Positions 11,078 through 22,545 of a DNA stretch of 64,000 bases are shown here, in pieces. The translations under genes were made by a program, and so were the position numbers. The notes beneath the pieces are model-generated. The model did no database searches. It was given only the letters and a program-made list of their open reading frames with translations, and had not been told where the DNA came from. Source of the DNA: Notamacropus eugenii (taxonomy: Eukaryota > Chordata > Mammalia > Diprotodontia > Macropodidae); NCBI RefSeq assembly GCF_028372415.1, contig NC_092874.1, positions 58,317,865 through 58,381,864 on the forward strand. Reading direction: 5' to 3'. Within the stretch, counting starts at the first letter, position 1. Every line of letters begins with the position of its first letter.

Positions 11078-12006
11078 ATTGAAAAGTTCTTTTGTAAATA
11101 AAACCAATGTAGTTAAAATGAGAAGGAAAACAGGTTAACAGGGGGAAATATATTTTCAGCAAGCTTCCCTGATAAACATATATATGTAGTGAGTATATAT
11201 ATTAAGAACTCATTTAATTATGTAAAAATGAGAACCATTCTCCAAAATTGTAGCATATGAGTAGGAAGTTATCAAAGAAAGAAATGTAAGCTATCAATAG
11301 TTACATATAATGTTGGGACTGGAAGCTCAATTCCGTGTGGACGGTCTCGGGCAGGTAAAAGTGGGACTTCTAAATCTTAGAGTCTTACGAGGCCCTCCAT
11401 GAACAGCGGGGGTTCGAGAAGGTCAGACCGAGCTAGCTCGGCTAGCTCGGGTATTTCCGCCTCTCCCCAGGAGATACCTGATGGGTGGAGTCTCCCTGCC
11501 CTCGAGGTCGTCCCGGATTGGAGCACACCTAGTTACCTAACAGCACGGTATTGAGATGCAAACTGTGTGGCTGAAGATTAAGTAGGATTGAGGAAGCCTA
11601 AAAGCTCGCTTAGCACGTGTGGAGCCAAAGAGAAAAGAAGGGCTCCGCTTCTTTTCTTTCCTCTCTCCCCTCCCCCTCTCTCCCCGCTTGTACTTCTACT
11701 TCCATTCCCTTAAGCTTAGCCTTCTTAGGAAATCTCCCCCTCTTCGTCCTAAGAAAGAAGACCCCCTGCACTTGTAACCGAAACCCTGTAATAAAGCTCA
11801 ACCCCTGTTTGACTCTGGAACGTCCTTTCTCTCATACGTGCATCCGGCGTGGCCAGCCGAAGACCTGGACAGGTAAGAAAGACTCGGGTAGCCCAATACA
11901 GGCCTCTAGGCTTGGCAATATAATACTTCAAATCACTAACGATTATAGAAATGCAAAATAAAGCAACTCTGAGGTCCTACCTCATACCTATTATCTTGGC
12001 AAATGG
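11078..12006 (+). mobile_element. L1 ORF2 3' fragment, split by a solo LTR
   Basis: From agttcttttgtaaataaaacc the segment follows the ORF2 C-terminal region of marsupial L1. It continues on the far side of the LTR with gaaatgcaaaataaagcaac and gaggtcctacctcatacct. Both ends are truncated. The LTR at 11311-11917 sits inside it. Confidence 0.75.
11311..11917 (+). mobile_element. Solo LTR of an endogenous retrovirus (class II/ERVK-like)
   Basis: A 607-bp unit beginning TGTTGGGA and ending TTGGCA is flanked on both sides by a perfect 6-bp target duplication, ATATAA (11305-11310 and 11918-11923). A polyadenylation signal aataaag lies near 11790, downstream of a pyrimidine-rich region, so the LTR reads on the + strand. 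Six-base duplications are typical of betaretrovirus-like (ERVK) integration. No internal retroviral sequence is present, so this is a recombination relic. A second copy of the same family lies at 35389-35989. Confidence 0.9.
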
Positions 12007-12039
12007 GACATCCAGGTCTATCCACTAATCAGATCGAAG

Positions 12040-13165
12040 AAAGAGGAAATGGATTCATTTGTAAAAAATTTATTTTTATAGAAGCTCTTTTTTAAAACTG
12101 CTACAAAGAATAAGGAACAAAGAGGATCGAGGGAGACAACCCTATTGCTAGCTCCTCTCTTCCGTCTAAATCCATTCCCACAAATTAAAAAGAAAAGAAA
12201 AATATAATCCTTGTAACAGAATGGCAGCCATGTCCAAAAATTCTGCATGTTGAGTCCATCATCCCTCTGTCAAGAGGCGGGTGACCTGTTGCTTCACCAG
12301 TCCTCTTGAATTGTGGCTACTCATTGAATTGACCAGAGTCAATAGACCAGAAGTCTTTTAAAGTTGTTTTTTCTTACAATGTTGTTCCATAAAGTGATCT
12401 TCTGGTTCTGCTTACTCCACTCTGAAACAGTCCCTTTTGTCTTATCTTGGGGCACAATAATATTTCATCTCATTCATATCCTGTATTTCTTCAGCCATCG
12501 CTTGATTGATGGACATCCCTTCCCCACCTTCCCCCCAGTTCTTTACTGCAACTAAAAGAGCTGCTCTCAGTATTTTTGAATATATGGGTCCTTCTCCTCT
12601 TTCTTTGACCTGATAAAGGCATAGATGTAATCAGAGTGTCACTGGGTCACACCACAATTTGGTGGCTTTTTGCTCAGAGTTACAATTGGTTTTGGGAACA
12701 ACTTGACTAATTCATTTACTAACTCAGCTCCACCAACAATGTACGCATGTGCCTGTCTTCCTGTAAGTCTTCCATTTTCTCTTTTTGTCATTTTTTTCCA
12801 GTATGGTGAAATGTAAGGTAGAACCTCAGAGTTGTTTTAATTTGGATTTCTATAATTATTAGTAATTTGAAGCATTTATATAGCTATTGATAGTTCGAAC
12901 TTCTTCCTTTGAAAACTGCCTATTCATATCCTTTAAGTATTTTTTCTTTTGAGAATGACCATCATTATATGACTGAATCAGTTCCTTATGTATATTGAAT
13001 ATTAAGTCTTTATCAGAGGATCTTTCTTGTAATTCCCCCCCCCCCCCCCGCAAATCAAATTGTTTTCCCTTTCTTTTTAAGTATATGGGTTTTATTTATG
13101 AAAGGTTTTTTTTATTTTATGTAATTAAAAGTTTCCCAGTTTATCCTCTCTGTGCATGAGCTCTT
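12040..13165 (-). mobile_element. L1 3' end, antisense
   Basis: The + strand carries the reverse complement of the ORF2 C-terminus and the 3' region. Examples are gaaaactgcctattcatatc near 12914, cagagttgttttaatttgga near 12828 and gattgatggacatcccttcc near 12503. A poly-C tract lies at 13036-13049. It is 5' truncated and diverged. It abuts the sense L1 fragment that ends at about 12006. Confidence 0.75.
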
Positions 13166-13272
13166 TGATTTTCCCTTTTGCCAACATATTTACCAGTATA
13201 GGTTATACTTGCCAATATATTTTCTTTGGAAATCAAACATATAAAGAAAAAGTTAAGGCAAGGTTTATAATA

Positions 13273-13510
13273 CAGGGATTGTTAACCTGGATACTCCAAG
13301 AAGTCTCTGGATGGATTTTAAGGGCTTTATAAAATTGAATGGAAAACAGTTAACTTCTTTATTTTCACTAATCCCTAATTGGAATTTGGGGTTTCTTTCA
13401 ATTTCCAACGATATGAATAAAAAACCCCCCACAACATTCCTATGAGTCCAGAGTCCTCATTAGATTGCCAAAGGAGTTAGTCTGTCTGTCTCTTTCTCTG
13501 TTCCTCTGTC

Positions 13511-13564
<54 letters not shown>

Positions 13565-13578
13565 GTTAAGAACCCATG
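13273..13578. mobile_element. Non-autonomous hAT-like DNA transposon with internal CA repeat
   Basis: The left end cagggattgttaacctgg and the right end ggttaagaacccatg are imperfect inverted repeats sharing a GGNTTNTTAACCT core. Internal sequence (tctctggatggattttaagg; tttattttcactaatccct) fits a common mammalian hAT MITE. A (CT)n/(CA)n microsatellite at about 13480-13559 has grown inside it. No clear 8-bp duplication remains. Confidence 0.65.
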
Positions 13579-14365
13579 GTTAAATGTTTTTCTCAAACTA
13601 AATTTGTAGTAATAAGTATTTTGTTAGTCATTAGTCACTGAAACAGTTTATTTACAAATAATTGTATTTGAAATCATTGAGTTTATCACTAGAGAGTTGT
13701 GAGGGCTAATGGCACAATCTCAGTTGTGGGTTATCACTTAAATACAGTAACTTGGAATGTGCCCTGATAATTTTTTTAAATCAACAGTATTGATTAAACT
13801 TAATGCTGAGCTGGGTAAATGTTTGAAAACTAGTGTTATTCTTTCTATGCATAGATCTCCACCCCCTACCTCCACTGGTGCCCTGTGAGAGGGCAAAGAT
13901 TTGGAGATATCCATACACATATATTATGGCACAATGGATCATACTGAGACCAGCTATCCATATATTCTTGCATGTTCTCTGACATTGTTGGCTTGAATTT
14001 GGTTTGATCTGTGACTTTGGAACAGAGTTTTTTCTGGGTGAAGTTAATGGGTACATAAGAATCAAATTTATATTTTAGACTTCCTTATAAAACCATGCTC
14101 TAACAAATTGAGCTAATTAAGCTCAGAGGAAAACCCCCTTCCAGCTATCTACCAGGGTTTTAGGGCACATGGGATCTAGCCAACATCAGAATCTTGCCAT
14201 CTGCACCTCTTCTCATTCTCCTTTACCCCTTCCTCTGCCCTTCCAACTCACCCAGAGAACAATGATCAAGTCACTCTTAACTGTTGTTACTGGACAAGAT
14301 GTGACTATGTACTCTCCCATAGGGTCATTCACAGTCCCTCTGGTTGCCTAGACCAACTCCTTTCC
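13579..14365. other. Unassigned, possibly single-copy stretch
   Basis: I recognise no repeat family and no convincing exon. I looked for upstream TMEM236 exons encoding its first membrane segments and found none. Confidence 0.45.
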
Positions 14366-14470
14366 CTGATTCATCTTAGTAAGATGTGAGGTTCTTAAGC
14401 ACAGAGACTTTTTCACTTTTGTTTTCGTATTTCCAGTACCAAGCACAGAATTTGGCAAATACAGGAACTG
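14366..14470 (+). repeat. L2/CORE-SINE 3' tail
   Basis: The segment reads taagatgtgaggttcttaag, then tatttccagtaccaagcaca. It matches the common tail in which a TGAGCTCCTTGAGGGCAGGGAC-like block precedes CCCAGCACTTAGCACAG. Confidence 0.6.
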
Positions 14471-14544
14471 GGACTGTAATTTCCCTGGTAAGGAAACTCT
14501 CAGATAAGAAACTTCCATGATTTTTACAAACCAGGACCTTCTTG

Positions 14545-14878
14545 AAACGTGTGTGAATGTGTGCTCATCCTTCATTTCCAAAGAAGACCATGCCATCAGA
14601 GAAACAATGACATGACTTGCACTTGACTTTGTTTTGAGTGAGGGAGGGCTGGGCAGGTCACCAGCCTCACTTCTCCAGAGCTATCTGAATCCAGTGACCA
14701 GATATTCATCAGGATGACTGGAGATGACCCAGGATGAGGCAACTGAGGCTAAGTGACTTGTCAAAGATGATACAACTAGTGAATGTGGCGAAAGACTTTT
14801 TTCCAGGGAGTATGTATCAGATGATAGTCTTTCTGGCTCCAAAATCAGCTCTCTAATGACTACGCCAAGAAGCTTCTC
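14545..14878 (-). repeat. tRNA-headed SINE with RTE-type tail, antisense
   Basis: The + strand reads ccttcatttccaaagaagac, cacttgactttgttttgag, accagatattcatcaggatg and gaggctaagtgacttgtcaa. This is the reverse complement of the element at 5579. The tRNA-like head, nearest 14878, is much more diverged than the tail. Confidence 0.75.
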
Positions 14879-15574
14879 CTGATTATGTTTTGGGGAAAAA
14901 GACACACAAAGTTTAGGGTACAAGTAGGTAAGAAAAGCATTGTGGTTATTTCTGCCATGACAGGAAGAGACCTTAGTTGGGTCCCAAAGAAAATCTCTGT
15001 AAAACAAATGAACTCTCCCTATAAATTTCAACTATTAGATAATGAAGAAGGAAGTCAATCTTGGTGGCTGTTATGATGGTTTACAAACTGTTGCTAAATA
15101 TAAATTGACATGAAGAGATAAACAGAGTATGCAATTTTCAGATATGGGTTTGGAATATTTTATTGCCTAGTCTATCACTGTGAGAAGAAGGATGCTGGTG
15201 ATAAGTCATGTTATCAAAGTCTTATTTCTGTGGTTTGAATTTGTGGAAGTGGGAATTGGGTTGGTATATACTTTATTCAAATTATAATGATAACCTTTAG
15301 CCTTTTCAAACAGAGTGGGTGGTGAGATGGTAAATCCTAATGTGAGGAAGTGATATGATCCATTTAATGTATAATGAGATGGAAGTTGATTCTGAAATGG
15401 AGCTATTTCTGTTAAGAAGATAAATACAGGGCTCTCTGCCCTTTAATCTCTCAATTAATAGAGAAAGAACAACTTTGGAATCTTTTTCCTCAAGGTGTTC
15501 ATCTCCAACACTAACACATGTATATGGTTGCCAAATTCATCTTAATTTAATAGTCAAATACTTATCATTTATAG
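14879..15574. other. Unassigned stretch
   Basis: I recognise no repeat or exon. It is moderately AT-rich and without long simple repeats. Confidence 0.45.
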
Positions 15575-15690
15575 AATGTGGTTGAGAGCCCTGGAATGGG
15601 AGTCAGTCAAAGTGGTTCCAATACAAACTGACTAGGTGATGTTGGACAAGTGACTTGACTTCTCTTGGTTTTAGTTTTCTTTTCCATACA
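15575..15690 (+). repeat. MIR fragment
   Basis: The segment reads gagagccctggaatgggagt, then tgttggacaagtgacttgac. This is the head and body of a diverged MIR. Confidence 0.6.
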
Positions 15691-15724
15691 TACATGTATA
15701 CTATCTAACGATATAACATAATCT

Positions 15725-15790
15725 TATTTTATATGTAACATATATATACATGTATGTGTATATGTGTGTGCATGCATGTATGTGCATAAT
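15725..15790. repeat. (TA/TG)n microsatellite
   Basis: Imperfect alternating purine-pyrimidine repeat (tatatatacatgtatgtgta, then tgtgcatgcatgtatgtgca). Confidence 0.85.
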
Positions 15791-15934
15791 AAAATGAAAA
15801 AATTGGTCCAAATGATTCCTAGAAGAGAAACGCCACTAAGACTGGGTGGGGCACATTACTGTTAAGGACTGACCATGTGATATCTAGAGTTTGAATCTGT
15901 TCTAGCAACAATAACCAAACGGCTTTATTTTGAA

Positions 15935-16105
15935 CCTCATTCCATTCAATTCAACAAGTATTTATTAATTTACTATATGCAAATTATTCGAAGCACACAG
16001 AGAGAAATGAAAATACTGCCTGGCTTCAGGTAGCTTGCATTCTCTCCTCAAATGAAGAGGTTTGACTATATGATTTCTCAGCTTTAAATTATATGATCCA
16101 TGCCT
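15935..16105 (+). repeat. MIR3-like fragment plus MIR 3' piece
   Basis: The segment reads attcaacaagtatttattaa, then gcttcaggtagcttgcattc. It runs directly into a MIR 3' segment (gaagaggtttgactatatga, then aaattatatgatcc). Confidence 0.55.
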
Positions 16106-16299
16106 TTTCTGCAAACGTCTTTGACTAGCCCTCCCCCCTGTATACACTTTTCCTTTCTTGGCTTCAGAAATAACAATTCTCATGAATAATTTTTGAATGA
16201 ATGAATAAATGAAAGAAAAAATATTAAATTCTGATTTGGTGATATTACCGATTCCCTCTTGATGACATGAAATCTTTGACTCCTCTTTCCAGCACTAAT

Positions 16300-18140
16300 T
16301 GCATTAGTATGGGGGTAGGAACTCATACTCTTGAGTTGGTGGTGGGAGTATTAGAATACTCCTTGTTTCTCATTGCTGTGTTCAGACTCTACCTCCTTCT
16401 CCATCACTTAATAACCTCTTCTCCTTTGGGATACATTCAATCCATATTTATCACCAAATCAAAATTCTGGTAGCTATAGACCTTCAGGACACTCTCCTTT
16501 CTCAATGAATTTGGTACCTGGTTTACAATCTTTCTTTCCTTCCCAACCCCTGACTTCAACATACCTGTTGATATTCCCTTAAACATCCTAGCATCCCAGT
16601 TTTTCAACTTACTCATTTCTATTATCTACTCCTCTTTCCCAGTTACATACAGAGATATCCTTGAACTTCCCATCACCCACAAGTTTTCTACGTGTATGTT
16701 CATGAACTCTGTAATTCATTTTTTTCTGATCATAATCTTTTATTATTCTACCTTTCTCTTTCATATGACCCATAGTCCTGTTCTTTATCTCCATCATGAC
16801 TTCTAGTCCCTCAACTCTTCAGTTCTTTCCCATACCATCACCATTGCTTTCACTTTGACTGCTTTTGACTTTTCCCTTTTCCATCTTAACCCCTTGTCTC
16901 CTCCTATCTCCATATTAACCCCTTGATAAACCAATTCAACTATATGCTATCATGTCCCATGTCCTATTGTCCTATTAAAGATCTTTTTCTCTCTAGCCCA
17001 AGTCTTGGTTTGCTATCACCATTTGGAATCGTTGTTCCTATTCACATGCTGCTGAATGAAGCTAGAGAAAATCATGAAACCTTGTTAGCTGGGTCCACTA
17101 TGAATTTATGTCCAAATCTCCCCTGGATCCTCCTGTGGGAATTTAATTCTTTTACACTCCCTCAATAGAGTCACTATTTCATTCATCTCAGTGGCTCTTC
17201 TAAATCTTTTCATCCCTCCTCAAACCTTCCACAGTCGCCCTCCCTCCTCACCCATTCAGCTGACAACTTTGCCTCACATTTTGCTGAAAAAATTGAGACG
17301 ATTCACCAAGTTCTTCCTCTTCTGTCTTCCTCATTATTTCACATCACTCAGATGCCTTCCCCCTACTTAATCCTCCTTTGCCCCATGGGTCACATGAAGA
17401 GGTATTCCTTCTGCTTGCCAAGGCATGCCTAAGTGATCCCATTTCATCTTCTCTTCTCCAGTTGTTTACCCCTTCTACCATCCCTATGCTCTTACTAGCT
17501 TTTCAGCCTCTTCCTATATACTGATTGCTTCCCTGCTGCTGACAAAAATATCTATATCTTCTCCATCCTCAACTCCTTCCCCACTATTGTCCTATATCTC
17601 TCCTCCCTTTCATGACTAATCTCCAGTTGGTACCTCCATTTTCTTGCCTCTCCCTGTCTTTTAAACTGTATTCCAGTCTCATCATTCTGCTGAAAGTATT
17701 CTCTCCAAAGTTCCCAACAGTCTCTTAAGTGTAGAATTTAATAGCTTTTTTTCTCAATCTTCATCCTTCTTGACCTCTCTGAAGTCTTTGATAATGTCAA
17801 CAACCAATTTTTCCTTGATACGTTCTTCACTTTAGTTTTTAAGATGCTTTTCTTTCCCCTTTCTCCTCCTATCTGCCTGACTACTCCTTCTCACAGAAGT
17901 TATATGGGATATGGATGCCTTCATTTTCTGAAATAAATCAAATATTTACCCCTCAGTTTTCTTTGCTGGATCTTCATCCAGATCATGGTCACTGACAGTG
18001 GGTACTCCCTAAGACTCTGCTTCGGCACTCATTAAAATGTGAGTTCTTTGAAGACTGGGGCAATGTTTTGCCTTTCTTTGTGTTTAGCACAAAGTTCTTA
18101 GTAGAAAGTAAATACTTAATTGCTTGTTGACAGTAACTAG
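16300..18140 (+). mobile_element. Long L2 LINE remnant (ORF2 region to 3' tail)
   Basis: This pyrimidine-rich strand follows the L2 ORF2 for about 1.8 kb. Landmarks are cctgacttcaacatacctgt near 16551, tgaatgaagctagagaaaat near 17054, aattgagacgattcaccaag near 17292, gacctctctgaagtctttga near 17772 and gctggatcttcatccagatc near 17964. It ends with an L2 tail (gtgagttctttgaagactgg near 18040, tagcacaaagttcttagtag). The encoded apurinic-type endonuclease/reverse transcriptase of the CR1-clade LINE is wholly degraded. The piece 17290-17950 is the best preserved. Confidence 0.8.
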
Positions 18141-18149
18141 TAAATAGCT

Positions 18150-18690
18150 TTAGTAAATGCTAAATGATCAGTCACATAGTTGTTTCTAGTTGTTTCCAGG
18201 TTTGTTTTCTACTGGGCATGGTGCGCAGCTTCTCTCTGCTTTCTGCCTTTGGATTTAGCTAGTCACTAGCTGAGATGTTAATCTCTCCCCCATAAAAGGG
18301 AGAATGGGCTCTTTCATCACACTTTCAATTTATATCCCAAATGCTCAAGTTTCTCTTCCTGTAGGGGTGCATGCTCTTCAAAATGCTAGTATCTGGATAA
18401 GAAAAAGCTCTTAGCTGCTTGACTTGGACCATCACAGGCTTTTCATCTTCAAAAAAAGAATGTTGTCTCCAAACAATCAGCTCTTTTGAAACACAGAAGA
18501 GACAACCAACTAAGTAATACACCTACAGACCTTAGTTCTGTCTTTTTAATCTCTTTTTGATCACTGAGAACAAAATCTTTGGTCTAAGCCTTCATCTGAC
18601 CCAGGGTTAGAAAATCCATATAACTTATGTAATTTCCAATTTCCAAGCTACACCACTTTGGAATTACTTTTAGGGCTTCCTTTTCAGCAA
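18150..18690. other. Unassigned stretch
   Basis: I recognise no repeat. A minus-strand frame of about 65 codons at 18325-18522 has no family resemblance that I can see. Confidence 0.4.
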
Positions 18691-18889
18691 AGTGCCAAAG
18701 ACTCTGGGTCTGAAGTACTCCAGTTTTCTGTTAGTTCAAGACTCTTTTTGGTCTCCTGTACAATTGAATGGGAAGGGGAGGGGTAGAGCTGTTGGCACCT
18801 CAATTCCGTTTCAATCCTCTATCCCTAAATACTTTCCTTATATGTTCTGGCAACAAACTTTAAGCCACTTCATACTTATGCCTAGATAT

Positions 18890-19665
18890 AATGCTGCTTT
18901 TCTGTTCAATAATCTTCAATAGTTCCTTCTTGTTCCTTGAGCAAAATTCAAAAATTTCTTTGCCTGTCCTTCAAAGCCTTTTTCTAGCATATCTCCAACC
19001 AGCTAGACTTATAACTCCCTTTCATGCACAGTAAACATTAAGCTAACTATGCTCTTTCTGTTAATTTGTCTTTACTCAGGGTATTCCCTATATCTGGAAT
19101 ATTTTTTTTCCAGGACTTTGCCTTTGGGATTCCTATTTCTTCTTTGTATCTCAACTTAAATGCTACCACTTTTATAAAGACTTCTCTTTCTTCCCCTCCC
19201 GTAACCCTCTCTCTTCACCTTGTCAATAACAGCCTTTCCTTTGGTCCCTGCCATGATACGTCAATGGTACACTTATTATATAATCTTGTGCAACAGTGGT
19301 ACCAAACAAAAATGGTGGCCACTAAACTGTACATAAGGATACTTGCAAGCTGTGTATTGATTTAGAAAACCACATATTAACATTATCTATTATATTTTTA
19401 TTTATTTTGTGAAATATTTTCTGATTGCATTTTCATCTGATTTGGATAGCTCTCAGAGGATTGTGGGTCACATGTTGCTCATGAGTCCCATGTTTGTCCC
19501 CTTTGTTGTATTTATTTGAGTTTTATCTCTTTGTTGGACTATCTACAGCTTCCCAGTTTTAGTAATCTGGGAGTCAAAGTCTATGTCTTACCTGACTTTT
19601 TAATTTCCCCTGTTGCTCTGCACACTCTAGGTCCTTAAGAAATGTTTGTTTGATTATTTTGTATT
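18890..19665 (+). mobile_element. L2 LINE 3' end, split by a hAT element
   Basis: The segment runs from tcaataatcttcaatagttc through ctttgcctgtccttcaaagc and ccctatatctggaatatttt. After the inserted hAT (19292-19503) the L2 tail resumes with aaagtctatgtcttacctga and tctaggtccttaagaaatgt. It lies about 210 bp before the TMEM236 exon. Confidence 0.7.
19292..19503. mobile_element. Non-autonomous hAT-like element inside L2
   Basis: An inverted relative of 9820-10018. It starts acagtggtaccaaac and contains aaaaccacatattaacatta and atctgatttggatagctctc. It ends near catgtttgtcccctttg. The element interrupts the L2 3' end. Confidence 0.6.
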
Positions 19666-19878
19666 ATTATGATTATATTTATATAATATTATTGAAAGCA
19701 TGTCATCCATAAGTTAATGATCATCTCTAGATCTGTGTCCTACTAGGTCTATAGAGAATATGTTAAAGTTCAACATTAAATTACATAACTTTTAACTACC
19801 TATAGTTATATTTAACTATATATATAATATATAACATGACTTTTTAATTGATTCTGTTAAATATTTGATTTATTTCAG

Positions 19879-20372
19879 AAAATGAAGATTCACATATCCA
19901 TACAACTAATTTGCAGCAAGTGAAAACTGTGACTGAGCAGGTGAAGCCAAGTGAGGAAAATAACGCAGTGCACCAGCCAGCCCAGAGGTTGCCTTTTGGC
20001 TTTGGAATCTTGAGAGCCATATCGCAGCAAGACAAGCGTGCAGAGATTTTTCTGAGTAGTTTCATCATGTGGTCTGACACCACTGAGATGCTGCGAGTAT
20101 CTGGGCACTCTGCAGTGTTTAAGTCAGGGTGGTTATATCCTGTTTACATATTTAGCTATATCTCTCTGCTTCGAATCATAGTCACACCACAACAAAGTCT
20201 TGTGAGTTTCTTAGGTGTCTTTTTACAGGATTTCCCTTTTATGTTTGTTCGAATTAGTTTAATTGCTGATTTGGGGACAATCACTCCCATCCTAGGTCTT
20301 TTAAAGAACATTTTAGTGACGCTTTCTTATTTTTATTTCAACTGCTTAACTACATTCAGGGTTTTCTCATGA
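19879..20372 (+). CDS. TMEM236: TMEM236 terminal coding exon
   Basis: The exon follows a good acceptor (tttatttcag, ending at 19878). Its first two bases AA complete a split codon, and frame then runs to TGA at 20370-20372, about 164 codons. The start reads [21 protein letters not shown], which fits the ENGHIHSTSLQQIKTVTEQ region I recall for human TMEM236. The rest matches the conserved C-terminal half: [54 protein letters not shown] and [17 protein letters not shown]. Two or three hydrophobic stretches (roughly residues 90-110 and 115-160 of the exon) would be the last membrane segments of this multi-pass protein of unknown function. The middle ([16 protein letters not shown]) is shorter than I recall for human. 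Earlier exons were not found. TMEM236 next to MRC1 is the known mammalian order. Confidence 0.93.
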
Positions 20373-20735
20373 AACAACTTCCTTTTAGACTGAAAATGTT
20401 CCTTGGCTTTTCATTGATATGGACTTATCTTCCCAACAGCAAGTCCTACAATGAAGTTGTAGTATATGTAACAAAAAAATGGCAATCAATTAGAAATTAT
20501 CATCTGTGAAAAGTAGTGGAGGTATTGAGATAATGTGTAGATTACATTTTCATAACCCAAGAAATCTCCATTTTTTATTCACAAATCATGCAAGCCAGGT
20601 AACATATGTGGTCATCTCCAATGGCAAGTGACCTTTCTTTTGTTAAGCTAATGTCAATGTGAAAAGCAGATTTAGTTGTTCAAGGGTATTCAAAGCGTAG
20701 TTATTTAGATAATAAATTTCTCAATTAGTACTTAA
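20373..20735 (+). promoter_or_regulatory. TMEM236: Probable TMEM236 3' UTR with polyadenylation signal
   Basis: The sequence after the stop shows no recognisable repeat. A canonical AATAAA lies at 20711-20716, about 340 bases beyond the stop. That is a reasonable 3' UTR length, but cleavage here is only inferred. Confidence 0.5.
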
Positions 20736-20769
20736 ATATAAGTTTTTTAAAAAAAAAATCTGTATACAT

Positions 20770-21065
20770 GTTGTATCGTCACTAGAACATGAGATGCTTG
20801 AAGGAAGGTACTTTTAGAATTTTATGTCTCTATCCCCAACATTTAGCATAGTACCTTTCTGATTAACATCTGCTTTGCAGCCTATACTCTTAGAAAGTTA
20901 CCGGTACCTTGAGAATTTAAGTTACTTGCCCAGAGTCACATTAGCCAGTATGTGTCTGAGGTAAAACTTGAACCTAAATCTTTCTGACTTCTAGGTCAAC
21001 TCCTTATCCATGAAACCAGCTGGCTCTCTGCTTCGTACATAGTAGGTACTTAATAAATACCCTTT
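20770..21065 (+). repeat. CORE-SINE/L2 tail with an antisense SINE inserted
   Basis: Outer tail: gagatgcttgaaggaaggta, then tttagcatagtacc. It resumes at about 21031 with gcttcgtacatagtaggtac and ttaataaatacc. The inner piece (20870-21028) is an antisense tRNA-type SINE with gttacttgcccagagtcaca, tgtctgaggtaaaacttgaa and ctagctgg-like head remnants. Confidence 0.65.
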
Positions 21066-21179
21066 GAGTGTTGAATAAGTGATGTAGTGATAAACAAGAA
21101 TGTGGTTTATTGTCATGAAGGTGAGGCAGGGTTCCATAGCGAGACGTGGAAGATATTTTTTTAACATAGAATTCTGAGA

Positions 21180-21440
21180 AGGCATACAGTGGAAAGAATG
21201 TTGGATTTGAACTCAGAGCCTTGGACTCAGGGGACCAGCTTCACCACTTACTATCTATATGACATCAGACTCAGAGCCTTGGAGTCAGGGGACCAGTTTC
21301 ACCACTTACTATCTATATGACATCAGATAACTCCCTTACCATCTTTGGGTCTCAGTTTGCTCAACCAGCAAATGAATGATTGTACGAGATAATTTTGAAG
21401 GTCCCTTTCACCTCTGAATCTACAACCTTAAATTCAAGAA
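21180..21440 (+). repeat. MIR with an internal tandem duplication
   Basis: MIR head (tacagtggaaagaatgttgg) to 3' part (attttgaaggtccctttcac). The middle is duplicated in tandem: 21211-21268 and 21269-21326 are 58-bp copies differing at two positions by eye. Confidence 0.8.
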
Positions 21441-21785
21441 GCAGATTTCAAATTAACTAAAGTGATTTTTTTTCCTTCAAGTTTGTTAACAATCTACTAA
21501 TCATTTGTGGGAATCTATAGAAGGCTTTAAGTTCAGCTCATGAAAATAATACTAATTCCTTGTCATTCTATATGTTGATACATGATATGTTTACAACATT
21601 ATATGATTAGAGGTATATAGTGGATATCCTTATTATTCTATATAGATTGGGGTGGATCAATTGCTTCTCCTTTTACATGCATCGTGGGAGCAATTAGGAT
21701 GACCATTGTGTATCTTGAACCATGAGATACACACGTATATACGCACAGAATTGCATTATTTGCAATAATGGATGACAATGACGTT
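21441..21785. other. Unassigned stretch
   Basis: I recognise nothing. The tract is AT-rich with TATA-like runs around 21590-21650. Confidence 0.4.
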
Positions 21786-21967
21786 AAGTGAGGCAGTATG
21801 TTTCAGTGGAAAGTGTACTGAATGTAGAGTCAAAAGATCTGAGTTTGTTTCCCCTCTTCTACTTAGCAGCTATGTGATGTTGAATGTCACCTAACCTCTT
21901 CGGGATTCAAAATGCTAATCTGATGGCCTCATACAGTCTCTTTAAGTTCAAGACTTATGATCCTAGA
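21786..21967 (+). repeat. MIR-type CORE-SINE
   Basis: Head gaggcagtatgtttcagtgg, body cagctatgtgatgttgaatg, and 3' part ending aagacttatgatcctag. Confidence 0.7.
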
Positions 21968-22237
21968 TAAAGTTGCAAACCTTATTTTAGTCATAAGTGT
22001 AATATTTTTCCCATGCCATTCCAGAAGGAGGAACAAGTCTCCAAATGACTCAGTATTGCTTTCAGTTTTTTTCCTCTTCCTGTCTCAGTCTTCCATTGGG
22101 TGTGGTTTATAATGGCAACACCAAAATGGCCAAAAGACAAGGGGAGAGAAGTGAGGGGCCTGAACTGGTCATTTGGTCTAAGAACAAGTATACACACAGA
22201 GAGATACAATTTTATAAAATATATCATACAGCATTAT

Positions 22238-22300
22238 ATTAGATATACATATACATGTTTGTGTATGTGTATATAGGTATACATATATATATACTGTGTT
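22238..22300. repeat. (TA/TG)n microsatellite
   Basis: Imperfect repeat (gatatacatatacatgtttg, then tatacatatatatatac). Confidence 0.8.
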
Positions 22301-22359
22301 ACTTTTCCAAAACCCATTTCCACAAACCATTTCTGACCATGTTCTTCCATTCATCCTTA

Positions 22360-22545
22360 TTCCATTTAATCCAACCCACATTTACCAAAAGTCTGCTGTG
22401 GACCAAAGCACTGTGGTAGATCACGCTGATAAAAAGACAAAAAGAAGAGTTCCCTACCCTGAAGGAGCTTAGACTGTCTTTATAAAGAGATATACAAATG
22501 CATAAAGTAATACAGATGAAGACCCACTAATCATTGCCATAGTCA
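22360..22545 (-). repeat. L2/MIR3-type fragment
   Basis: The segment reads cacatttaccaaaagtctgc, gtggaccaaagcactgtggt and ccctgaaggagcttagactg. This is the diverged form of the usual tract running from a CTACTATGTGCCAGGCACTG-like block to an AAGGAGCTTACATTCT-like block. Confidence 0.6.

Noticed and set aside
18325-18522. 65-codon minus-strand frame as a small gene
   Set aside because: No recognisable motif, no neighbouring splice or promoter signal, and such lengths occur by chance here.
1-19878. Upstream TMEM236 exons
   Set aside because: I searched by eye for the early membrane-segment exons and found no frame with splice sites that fits. They probably lie to the left of the window.
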